Shown: in pieces, positions 1 to 6,899 of the stretch | How the letters are laid out: each line of letters begins with the position of its first letter | Position numbering within the stretch: position 1 is the stretch's first letter | Assembly (NCBI GenBank): GCA_021162125.1 | Contig: JAGGZG010000344.1 | Coordinates: forward strand, 1-9,267 | Reading direction: 5' to 3' | Length of the DNA: 9,267 nucleotides | From: Anaerolineae bacterium | GTDB taxonomy: Bacteria; Chloroflexota; Anaerolineae; JACIWR01 | Program-made: the position numbers and the translations under genes | The notes under the pieces: model-generated | What the model was told of the DNA's origin: nothing | What the model saw: only the letters and a program-made list of their open reading frames with translations | The model's database searches: none

Positions 1-49
1 CCTAGACGAGCGCTCGATCGCACCAACGGCCTGCTAGCACATGTGGATT

Positions 50-103
50 GTAGCGTCGGGGCTTGCCCCCGACGCCTGCGTCGCCCGCAAGGGGCGACGC
101 TAC
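50..103. repeat. REP-like double-hairpin element 1
   Basis: The element begins GTAGCGTCG (50-58) and ends with the exact reverse complement CGACGCTAC (95-103). Each half is also a hairpin: 53-61 pairs with 67-75 around a 5-nt loop, and 78-86 pairs with 92-100. It can therefore fold either as two adjacent hairpins or closed by an outer stem. This is the layout of REP/BIME-type intergenic repeats. A second element of the same design lies at 190-242. Confidence 0.75.
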
Positions 104-107
104 TCAG

Positions 108-127
108 CCCTGAGCTTTAGCTCGGGG
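108..127. repeat. Small hairpin next to REP element 1
   Basis: A 9-bp stem with one G-T wobble (108-116 with 119-127) and a 2-nt turn. The overlapping 14-mer at 103-116 recurs as its reverse complement at 9038-9051, near the other end of the window, so this belongs to a dispersed repeat family and is unlikely to be a terminator. Confidence 0.5.
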
Positions 128-189
128 TGGCCGGGCTGTCTGCTCTCGACGTAAGCCTGAACTTGATGCGTATGGCTACAGGCCCCGAG

Positions 190-242
190 GTAGCGGCGGG
201 CGGCCCTGCCCGCCGTAGGCCGGCACAGCGGCCGGCCGCTAC
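190..242. repeat. REP-like double-hairpin element 2
   Basis: Same architecture as element 1 with different stem sequence. The ends GTAGCGGC (190-197) and GCCGCTAC (235-242) are exact reverse complements. The left half folds as 194-201 with 208-215, and the right half as 218-224 with 231-237. Conserved GTAGCG/CGCTAC termini with freely changed but still complementary stems point to selection on structure. Confidence 0.75.
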
Positions 243-412
243 GAGACAAACCTTATTCTGGGGGATGGGAGAGGTCTCCGAGGCCAGAGCACAGCAGCAA
301 CTCGCCCCCAAACTGAAATGTTGTCTCAGGTTCGCTACTCGTCGGTTTGAGGCGAAGCTTCGCTGGACGCTTGCTAACTCACTACTAATCAGGCGGCTGG
401 ACATCTCTGTTC

Positions 413-466
413 TTCATAATCCGCCTATTTCGGCTTCACATTGCCTTCATAGTTCCGTCTTACAAT
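413..466 (+). promoter_or_regulatory. Promoter with 11-bp-spaced TTCACA-type boxes (exporter operon)
   Basis: Four hexamers sit at an exact 11-bp period: TTCATA (413), degenerate CCTATT (424), TTCACA (435) and TTCATA (446). A good -10 hexamer, TACAAT, follows at 461-466, giving a predicted start near 473 and a 5' leader of about 105 nt before the adaptor gene. There is no good -35 at the normal spacing, which fits an activator-dependent promoter. PhoB/PhoP-type response regulators of the OmpR family are known to bind tandem boxes at 11-bp spacing, and the B. subtilis PhoP box is TT(A/C/T)ACA-like. Naming that family as the regulator is inference. The same arrangement recurs at 5453-5506. Confidence 0.65.
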
Positions 467-577
467 TAAGAACAACGAGCGCAGGGAAAGATCAAAATAC
501 GCAGATACAGCGATACCTGGCCCAGACGGGCTGCTACAGCCGATGTGAAATCGAAATCTATGTGAAGGAGTGTCCCA

Positions 578-2104
578 ATGAAAAAGCTGCTACGAAGTAA
601 ACTGTTTATCGCATTGATGGTGGTGATCATTCTGGCAGCGGGTGGGGGTGGGTACTTTTACTACACTCGCGTCGTCCAGGCGACCGATGCAACATCCGGC
701 CCCGCGTTGCAAACCGCCAAAGTGCGCAAGGGAGACATCACTATCACCGCCAGTGGGAGCGGCAACTTGCTGCCGGCAACCGAACTCGACCTGGGCTTCC
801 GCACAGGAGGTACACTGACCGATCTGGCAGTAGCGGTCGGCGACCGGGTAGATGCTGGTCAGGTATTGGCTCGCCTGGATGACACCGATGCCCGGGCCCA
901 GGTGGCCCAAGCCGAGATCAACCTGCGCCTGGCCGAGCTTAAGCTGGCCGAGCTGACCAAAGATGCCGATCCGGTTTCCCTGGCCACTGCTCAAGCCAGC
1001 CTGGCTGCCGCTCAAGCTGATCTGAGCAAGCTACAGACCCCACCCACAGCGGAGGACATCGCCGCAGCCCAGTACAATCTGGCCAGCGCACAGGAGGCTT
1101 TGAATGCACTCCTGGCCGGCCTCGATCCACTGGAAGTCGAAAACGCCCGCCTGGCCTGGGAACAGGCCAAGAACACCCTGTGGGCCGTACAATTGGAACG
1201 CGATTCAGCCCAGAGCGATTATGCTCATAAGCAGGCTGAGGTGAAGGTTGCCAATGCCGAAATCGCCGTTCAGCAGGCCGAGATCCGCTACAAACAGGTG
1301 TTGGCCGGAGCCACAGAGGAGCAAATCGCCGCCGCGCGAGCCAAAGTTGCCACCGCCCAGGATCAGCTCAACACCCTGCTACAGGGGCCCAGCCCCGAGG
1401 CCGTGGCTGCGGCTGAGGCCAAAGTGGCCCAGGCCCAGGCCCAAATCAACGCACTGCTGGCCGGTGCTTCGTCCGCAGACCTGGAGGTAGCTGAGTTGGG
1501 AGTGCGCCAGGCCCGCTATAGCCTGGAGGCTGCCCAGAGACAGGTAGAAAGCACCGTGCTCAGAGCGCCTGTGGCGGGCACTGTCATCGCCGTCAACGCC
1601 CAGGTGGGCGAGGCGGTGGGCACGGCGCCGATCATCACCCTGGCTGATCTGGCTACCCCGCTGGTGCGCTTCTGGGTGGAGGAGAACGACCTGATCAGCG
1701 TCGCGCCGGGCAACCCGGTGGACATCGTCTTCGAGGCCCTGCCCGACTATACCTTCGCCGGCCAGATCGTCCGTGTGGACCCGGCGCTGGTGACGGTGGA
1801 CGGCACACCGGCCGTCCAGGCCTGGGCGAGTGTGGACCTCACGTCCCACCCGGTCAACCTCCTCTCCGGCATGACCGCCGAAGTCGAGATCATCGCCGGT
1901 GAGGCCAAAGGCGCTCTGCTGGTGCCAGTGCAGGCGCTGCGCGAGCTAGCGCCAGGCCAGTACGCCGTATTCGTTGTCAAGCCGGACGGCGAGTTGGAAC
2001 TGCGCCCGGTCACCGTGGGGCTGAAAGACTTTGCCAACGCCGAGATCCTGTCTGGCCTGGAGCTGGGCGAAGTGGTCAGCACCGGCACGGTAGAGACCGA
2101 ATAA
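578..2104 (+). CDS. HlyD/MacA-type membrane adaptor of an ABC exporter
   Basis: This is a periplasmic-adaptor-type (membrane fusion) protein, 508 aa, that would bridge the ABC permease encoded downstream to the cell exterior. The ATG at 578 has a GAAGGAG ribosome binding site 7 nt upstream. Residues 7-29 form the membrane anchor, followed by the first half of a lipoyl/barrel-sandwich domain (about 46-103), a long alanine- and glutamine-rich helical region (about 104-325), the second lipoyl half (about 326-355, LRAPVAGTV), a beta-barrel domain (about 363-402) and a membrane-proximal domain (about 445-505). The helical region is built of repeats of about 26-27 residues, starting near 127, 154, 181, 244, 270 and 296, each opening with a Pro/Gly-containing turn. 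That makes it longer than MacA or YknX (roughly 370-380 aa). It is the first gene of the five-gene operon, and no TolC-like channel gene is visible. Substrate is unknown. Confidence 0.9.
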   Translation: MKKLLRSKLFIALMVVIILAAGGGGYFYYTRVVQATDATSGPALQTAKVRKGDITITASGSGNLLPATELDLGFRTGGTLTDLAVAVGDRVDAGQVLARLDDTDARAQVAQAEINLRLAELKLAELTKDADPVSLATAQASLAAAQADLSKLQTPPTAEDIAAAQYNLASAQEALNALLAGLDPLEVENARLAWEQAKNTLWAVQLERDSAQSDYAHKQAEVKVANAEIAVQQAEIRYKQVLAGATEEQIAAARAKVATAQDQLNTLLQGPSPEAVAAAEAKVAQAQAQINALLAGASSADLEVAELGVRQARYSLEAAQRQVESTVLRAPVAGTVIAVNAQVGEAVGTAPIITLADLATPLVRFWVEENDLISVAPGNPVDIVFEALPDYTFAGQIVRVDPALVTVDGTPAVQAWASVDLTSHPVNLLSGMTAEVEIIAGEAKGALLVPVQALRELAPGQYAVFVVKPDGELELRPVTVGLKDFANAEILSGLELGEVVSTGTVETE

Positions 2105-2138
2105 TGCCATGCACCAGAGACCAAGAAGGATGGGGGAG

Positions 2139-2871
<733 letters not shown>

Positions 2872-2885
<14 letters not shown>

Positions 2886-4077
2886 GACGTTCAAGGTCGC
2901 CTGGGAAGGGCTGGCACTCAACAAGGTGCGCTCGTTTCTGACCACGCTGGGGGTGATCATCGGCGTGGCTTCGGTGATCATGATGTTAGCGGTCAGTGCT
3001 GGGGCCGAGGCAGCCATCGCCGAGCAGATCAACGCCCTGGGAGCCAATCTGATCATCATCAGCCCGATGCGCGGCGTGCCCGGCGCGGGGCGGACGCTGC
3101 TCTACGACGATGTGGAGGCCATCATAGAGAACGTGCGAGGGATTGACGGGGTCTCGGCCGAGTTCCAGACTGTGCAGGACGTGCGCGGCGGAACCGGCAA
3201 CCTCTCCGACATCAGTGTGCTGGGCGTCACCTCCGATTTTCCAGGCGTGCGGGATTACGAGCTGAGCGATGGGCGCTTTTTCACCGCCGAGGAGAACGAG
3301 CGCAAGCTCAAGGTAGCTGTGCTGGGGTACGGCATCGCCCGGGACCTGTTCGGTGAGGAGAGTCCCATCGGCCAGCAGATCACCATCGGATCAACCAAAA
3401 TGACCGTGATCGGCATGATGGAAGAAAAGGGGATGGTGGCCGACGTGGACTATGACGGGCGGGTGTACATCCCCATCACCGTCATGTACCAAAAGTTCAA
3501 CCCGACCCGCATCGGCAGCGACCGGGTGCGCACGATCTACGTCAAAGCGGAGAGCAAAGAGGCCATGGACAGCGTGATCAACCAGATCACGGTGTTGCTG
3601 GCCGAGCGCCACGATGTAGACCCTGCCCAGCCGGATTTTAACATCCAGACCCAGCAGGACATCATCAGCACCCAGGAGGCAACGACCGAGGCTTTCCGCA
3701 ATCTGCTGGCCTGGGTGGCAGGCGTGTCGCTGGTGGTGGGCGGCATTGGGATCATGAACATCATGCTGGTATCGGTGACAGAGCGCACGCGCGAGATCGG
3801 CCTGCGCCAGGCCCTGGGGGCGCGCCCCCGCGACGTGTTGTTGCAATTCCTGATCGAAGCCGTCACCCTCAGCCTGGTCGGCGGCCTGGTGGGCGTGCTG
3901 GTCGGCGTGGGCGGAGCGGAACTGCTCGGCCGGCTGGGCGACATGCGCACTGCCATTGTACCGGCCTCGGTACCGCTGGCCTTTGGCGCGGCCGCCGCTG
4001 TGGGCATCTTTTTCGGCTACTATCCGGCCACCAAGGCCGCCCAACTGGACCCGATCGAAGCGTTGCGACGCGAATAA
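2872..4077 (+). CDS. MacB/FtsX-type ABC transporter permease
   Basis: The membrane subunit partnering the ATPase upstream, 401 aa, close to the length of YknZ-type permeases. The ATG at 2872 has a GAGAGGGGA site 7 nt upstream and lies inside the end of the ATPase gene. There is one N-terminal membrane helix (about 22-44), a large extracytoplasmic MacB core domain (about 46-275), and three C-terminal helices (about 277-301, 330-352, 365-385) forming the FtsX domain. The hallmark motif GGIGIMNIMLVSVTERTREI is at 290-309, followed by GLRQALGA; the C-terminus ends YYPATKAAQLDPIEALRRE. In this family the permease is a mechanotransmitter that moves substrate outside the membrane and does not form a classical channel. 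Typical substrates are peptides, lipoproteins, macrolides or toxins; nothing here tells which. Confidence 0.93.
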
Positions 4078-4095
4078 GACCCAAGGAGACGCATA

Positions 4096-4677
4096 ATGAA
4101 ACCAAGAATCACGATCACAATCATTCTCGCTTTGGCCACCCTGCTGCTGGCAGCCTGTGGCGGCGGAGAGTCGCCGGCCCCCGCCAGTTTAGACGCGGAC
4201 GAGTCGTCCACCCTGGACACCTCTTACGACAATGCGTTGGCGGTGCGCAACCAACTGGCGTTGGGCACATTGAATCTGGAAGACACTCCCCAAGCGGTAA
4301 CCGCCGATCAGGCTGCGACCCTGATCCCCTTGTGGCAGGCATTGCGAGGCACCATGAACAGCGGCGCTGCGGCCCAGGCCGAAGTGGATGCGCTGCTCAA
4401 GCAGATCGAGGGCGCGATGAGCGCCGAACAATTGTCTACCATCCGGGCCATGAAACTCACCCAGGGCGATTTACGAGCCTGGGCGCAGAGCCAGGGCCTC
4501 AGCGCCGGGACCGGCAGCGGTGGCGGCGTGGGTTCTGGACAACCGCGTAGTGGTCAGGGCCTCTCACCCGAGGAGCGCGCCACCCGCCAGGCCGAAAGGG
4601 AAGCTCAGGGCAGTAACAGCGGCGGGCTCAGCAAGGCCCTGATTGACGCTGTCATCACGCTACTGGAGTCGAAATAA
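4096..4677 (+). CDS. Lipoprotein A of the exporter operon (uncharacterised)
   Basis: A predicted lipoprotein of 193 aa. The ATG at 4096 has AAGGAG 7 nt upstream and lies 18 nt after the permease stop. The signal peptide ends in a lipobox LAAC with acylated C21, followed by CGGG. A conserved helical core (about 45-126) contains RNQLALGTL (51-59), TPQAVTADQAATLIPLWQAL (64-83) and MSAEQLSTIRAMKLT (108-122). A Gly/Ser-rich linker (136-155), LSPEER (156-161) and a short C-terminal helix, LIDAVITLL (182-190), follow. Lipoprotein B downstream has the same parts in the same order, so the two arose by duplication. I know no characterised function. A role as an accessory or sensor protein for the adaptor-ATPase-permease complex at the outer face of the membrane is inferred from gene order. 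Confidence 0.85.
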   Translation: MKPRITITIILALATLLLAACGGGESPAPASLDADESSTLDTSYDNALAVRNQLALGTLNLEDTPQAVTADQAATLIPLWQALRGTMNSGAAAQAEVDALLKQIEGAMSAEQLSTIRAMKLTQGDLRAWAQSQGLSAGTGSGGGVGSGQPRSGQGLSPEERATRQAEREAQGSNSGGLSKALIDAVITLLESK

Positions 4678-4680
4678 AAC

Positions 4681-4697
4681 CAGGTGCCCGGCACCTG
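4681..4697. repeat. 17-bp palindrome between the two lipoprotein genes
   Basis: CAGGTGCC-C-GGCACCTG is a perfect 8-bp inverted repeat around a single base, located 4 nt after the lipoprotein A stop and just before the ribosome binding site of lipoprotein B. Because of the tiny spacer it would fold as a 7-bp or shorter stem, and no T-run follows. It might be a processing or attenuation hairpin or a small intergenic repeat. Its function is unknown. Confidence 0.5.
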
Positions 4698-4719
4698 ATA
4701 CCTGATGATGGAGGAAACG

Positions 4720-5379
4720 ATGAAAACGGTAAAAAAGTGGATGTTAGTTGGTATCGTCTGGGGATTGATCGCCCTGTTGGCCGCGTGTGGTGGCGCACCC
4801 TCTTTAGAAAGCGACGCGGTCGCTGTACCTGCTTCCGGGCAGGCAGCAGGCACACCCGAACTAGAAGCCTCTGCAACCGATGGGACCTTGACCGAAGACT
4901 ACCCGGACGCCCTCAGCCTACGCAACCAACTGGCGTTGGGCACGCTGCGGCTGGAGGGCACCCCGGACGCAATCACCGTCGAGCAGGCCGGCAAACTGCT
5001 GCCACTGTGGCAGGCGCTCAAGGCACTGAGTGAAAGCTCGACCACCGCGCCGGAAGAGATGGAAGCCGTCCAAAACCAGATCATGGCCACGCTGGAACCG
5101 GCCCAGATAGCGAGCATCGCCGCCCTGCAACTGACCAACGCCGATCTGCAAGAATATTACGTTGAAATCGGCGTCTCCGAGGTCAAAACCCCGGAGCCAG
5201 GCGTCACGCCGCAGAGTAGTAGCATGAAGGACCTTTCCCCAGAGGAACGCGAGGCCGCCCGCGCGACGGCGGAGGCGCTGGGCACGCCGGTGGGCACCGG
5301 GGCAGGTAGCAGCGGGGGCAAGAGCTACGTCTTGCTGGATGCAGTGATCGAACTGCTGATGAAACGGGCGGGACAGTAG
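4720..5379 (+). CDS. Lipoprotein B of the exporter operon (paralogue of A)
   Basis: A predicted lipoprotein of 219 aa. In-frame ATGs at 4705 and 4708 precede the chosen start, but GGAGG at 4710-4714 sits 5 nt before the ATG at 4720, and only that start gives a compact signal peptide (KTVKKW, hydrophobic run, lipobox LAAC with C23). After a variable stretch, the core (about 61-147) matches lipoprotein A: RNQLALGTL (68-76) is identical, then TPDAITVEQAGKLLPLWQAL (81-100) and LEPAQIASIAALQLTNADL (125-143). LSPEER (172-177), a Gly/Ser linker and a C-terminal helix, LLDAVIELL (205-213), complete the shared layout. It is the last gene of the operon, 42 nt after A. Function unknown; it probably acts with the exporter outside the membrane. 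Confidence 0.85.
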   Translation: MKTVKKWMLVGIVWGLIALLAACGGAPSLESDAVAVPASGQAAGTPELEASATDGTLTEDYPDALSLRNQLALGTLRLEGTPDAITVEQAGKLLPLWQALKALSESSTTAPEEMEAVQNQIMATLEPAQIASIAALQLTNADLQEYYVEIGVSEVKTPEPGVTPQSSSMKDLSPEEREAARATAEALGTPVGTGAGSSGGKSYVLLDAVIELLMKRAGQ

Positions 5380-5391
5380 CAACCGGCTGGC

Positions 5392-5421
5392 GGTGAAAGC
5401 TGAGACGCAGGAGGCTTCACC
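5392..5421 (+). terminator. Weak hairpin after the exporter operon
   Basis: GGTGAAAGC (5392-5400) can pair with GCTTCACC (5414-5421) with one bulged A and a 13-nt loop, 12 nt after the stop of lipoprotein B. There is no T-run, so this is only a weak candidate for the end of the operon transcript. A smaller hairpin, CCCA-CCG-TGGG, overlaps its right side. Confidence 0.25.
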
Positions 5422-5452
5422 CACCGTGGGCACAGCCGTGCAGCGCGCCGCT

Positions 5453-5506
5453 TTCACACTTTCCTTACACCGCCTTCACACTGTCTTCAAAAGTCTGCCG
5501 CATACT
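5453..5506 (+). promoter_or_regulatory. Promoter with 11-bp-spaced TTCACA-type boxes (small-protein gene)
   Basis: Four boxes at exact 11-bp steps: TTCACA (5453), CTTACA (5464), TTCACA (5475) and TTCAAA (5486), followed by a -10-like CATACT (5501-5506). The last box starts 15 bp before the -10, exactly as in the promoter at 413-466. Aligning 432-460 with 5472-5500 gives 21 identities in 29 positions without gaps, although the genes downstream are unrelated. The predicted start is near 5513, which leaves a leader of about 175 nt before the small gene at 5687. Control by an OmpR/PhoB-family response regulator is inferred from the box geometry. Confidence 0.65.
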
Positions 5507-5686
5507 GGAGCCAGAAAGCGTTCAGACCCAGGTTTGATGCTGGAGAGTGAACCCCACGCCGTGAGGCACAGGAGGGCCATAGCCGGACCAGGAATACCCT
5601 GATAGGTCGTGAAGCCCCCAATCGGCCCACGAGCGGGACCCTTTCCAGACCTGCGTGCAATGACAACCAATGAGGAGGTAAATGAT

Positions 5687-5890
5687 ATGCGTGGTATGAG
5701 AGGTATGAGAGGCAGAGGGCCGATGCGTCCCCTCTTCCGTCCGAGATTCCGCCCACTGATTCGTCCCCGACGGCTATGGTGGGGCGGCTGGTGGCCGATG
5801 GGGCTGGGGCTGTTCCTCGTCCTCGTCTTCCCAGCGTTCGCCTTCATCGCGATGCTGGCGCTGACTTTCATCCGGCTACTGGGCGGATAG
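5687..5890 (+). CDS. Arginine-rich single-helix membrane mini-protein
   Basis: A 67-aa protein. An open frame extends upstream to an ATG at 5609, but a perfect AGGAGGT at 5673-5679 lies 7 nt before the ATG at 5687, which fixes the start there. The N-terminus is three Met-Arg-Gly units encoded by 9-bp DNA repeats (5687-5713). An Arg/Pro-rich tail to residue 29 (11 Arg in the first 30 residues) and a WWGGWW stretch follow, then one hydrophobic helix (about 37-62). The whole protein has no Asp, Glu, Lys or His, so it is strongly cationic. By the positive-inside rule the tail should be cytoplasmic. I do not recognise a family. The shared promoter architecture suggests co-expression with the exporter operon. 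It could be a small regulator of a membrane complex, a stress peptide or an export substrate. Confidence 0.7.
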   Translation: MRGMRGMRGRGPMRPLFRPRFRPLIRPRRLWWGGWWPMGLGLFLVLVFPAFAFIAMLALTFIRLLGG

Positions 5891-6030
5891 CACCGTCGTA
5901 ATCTCCGGGCCAACGTGGCCTTGCCTCCCCGTTCGCCTGGCTTCAAGGCAGCGACAGCGAGTGATGGGACACGGATACATGGGCCTCGTCTCGTGTACCA
6001 GGTTCCTTGACCCTTGACGAACCTTACCCC

Positions 6031-6064
6031 AGACCCCCGAGGGCTCGACAGCCCTCGGGGGTCT
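6031..6064. terminator. 15-bp perfect hairpin, probable terminator
   Basis: AGACCCCCGAGGGCT (6031-6045) and its exact reverse complement (6050-6064) flank a CGAC tetraloop, forming a very stable GC-rich stem. It lies 140 nt after the mini-protein gene and before the next promoter, where a terminator is expected. No T-run follows on the + strand, and on the - strand the stem is followed by a mixed sequence (GGGGTAAGG). It may be a U-tract-independent or bidirectional terminator. The rest of 5891-6254 shows nothing else except the promoter at 6173-6201. Confidence 0.6.
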
Positions 6065-6172
6065 AATGCATCTCGAATTGGGGACAGGATTGGGGAAAAG
6101 CCCTTTTGACCTCTCCCTACCGCCGCCCGCCCTTACGGGACTTGGAAGTTATGATTGGATGTCAGTACACCC

Positions 6173-6201
6173 TTTACCGTTTGGCGCGATTGTGGTATAC
6201 T
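6173..6201 (+). promoter_or_regulatory. Sigma-70-type promoter for the CvpA-family gene
   Basis: TTTACC (6173-6178) and TATACT (6196-6201) are separated by 17 bp and match the housekeeping -35 and -10 consensus at 4 of 6 and 5 of 6 positions. The predicted start near 6208 gives a short leader to the ATG at 6255. No TTCACA-type array is seen here, so this gene appears to be separately and constitutively expressed. Confidence 0.55.
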
Positions 6202-6254
6202 TACAATACGATCAGACAACTGTTTTCCCACCGGGGGGTGACGGAGGTACAGCG

Positions 6255-6800
6255 ATGAATCTGCTGGACATGCTGTTGACCGCTGCTCTGATAGCCGGAG
6301 GGACGATGGGCCTTTTTCAAGGGTTGATTAAACAGGCAGTTGGCCTGGGTAGCCTGTACTTCGCCCTGGTGATAGCCACCATATCCTACCGGCCGGCTGG
6401 CAGATGGCTCAGTGCCGCGTTTGGCTACGACCGTGTATCCAGTGACACCCTGTCTTTCATGGTCATCTTGGCCTTTTTGTACATTGGCCTCCTGCTGGCC
6501 ATCCTGGACTTAATCAGACATTCCAAGCGGACACCACCAGGCACGATTGACCGGCTGGGCGGAATGCTCCTCGGATTTCTTAACACCAGCATCTGGGTTG
6601 CTATCGCCCTATCGCTGCTGAGTGCCACCCTGGGGATCCCGTGGTATGGCTACGATTCCATCCGCCAGGCTATCCGTCATCAGTTTCAGACCTCAGCGCT
6701 AATACCAGTGTTCAGCTATCTGCTGCCGACCCTGCTGGTCACCGTGCGTCCCTTCCTGCCTAGTGGATTGCCACCGCTCTTCACCAGCCTGATCTTCTGA
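6255..6800 (+). CDS. CvpA-family membrane protein
   Basis: A 181-aa integral membrane protein resembling the CvpA (colicin V production) family, a widespread group linked to envelope maintenance and stress tolerance but without a settled biochemical role. The frame is open back to 6066, but GGAGGT at 6243-6248 lies 6 nt before the ATG at 6255, and a promoter lies between, so 6255 is the start. Four membrane helices are visible (about 4-24, 27-45, 66-88, 103-126). The GLFQGLIKQAVGLGSLYFAL segment (19-38) and IDRLGGMLLGFLN (98-110) match the typical CvpA pattern of a Gly-rich first hairpin and a conserved D-R-x-x-G before the last helix. The C-terminal third is less hydrophobic and ends near the membrane surface. 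It is flanked by a terminator-like hairpin upstream and by the hydrolase-like gene 99 nt downstream. Confidence 0.75.
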   Translation: MNLLDMLLTAALIAGGTMGLFQGLIKQAVGLGSLYFALVIATISYRPAGRWLSAAFGYDRVSSDTLSFMVILAFLYIGLLLAILDLIRHSKRTPPGTIDRLGGMLLGFLNTSIWVAIALSLLSATLGIPWYGYDSIRQAIRHQFQTSALIPVFSYLLPTLLVTVRPFLPSGLPPLFTSLIF

Positions 6801-6899
6801 ACCCTGATCTGCTTGCCACGCTGCGATTTCGAATCGGGAATTGAGACTACAGAACCGCTGGTTGCTTGGCTTCTCACGGTTATGAAAGGAGAGGGAGCG

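Larger units (their letters stand above)
1..577. other. Intergenic region upstream of the exporter operon
   Basis: I see no convincing gene here. A + strand open frame runs through 127-600, but it crosses the palindromic repeat at 190-242, has no ribosome binding site and overlaps the adaptor start in another frame. The region holds two REP-like double-hairpin elements, a small hairpin between them, a perfect 12-bp palindrome centred on a HindIII site (352-363), and the promoter region of the operon from 413 onward. Positions 243-412 otherwise contain nothing I recognise. An upstream gene could end at the TAG at 35-37, but too little sequence is present to judge. Confidence 0.6.

Noticed and set aside
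127..600. 157-codon + strand open frame upstream of the adaptor
   Set aside because: It crosses the REP-like element and the promoter array, lacks a ribosome binding site, resembles no protein family and overlaps the adaptor start out of frame.
3391..4044. 217-codon - strand open frame opposite the permease
   Set aside because: Composition rich in His, Asp and Gln is typical of a reversed GC-rich gene; no ribosome binding site, and the + strand has an FtsX domain.
5609..5686. N-terminal extension of the mini-protein from the ATG at 5609
   Set aside because: The perfect AGGAGGT at 5673-5679 is correctly placed only for the ATG at 5687.
6066..6254. N-terminal extension of the CvpA-family protein from the ATG at 6066
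   Set aside because: A good promoter (6173-6201) and an ideal ribosome binding site (6243-6248) lie within it, and the extension does not look like protein of this family.
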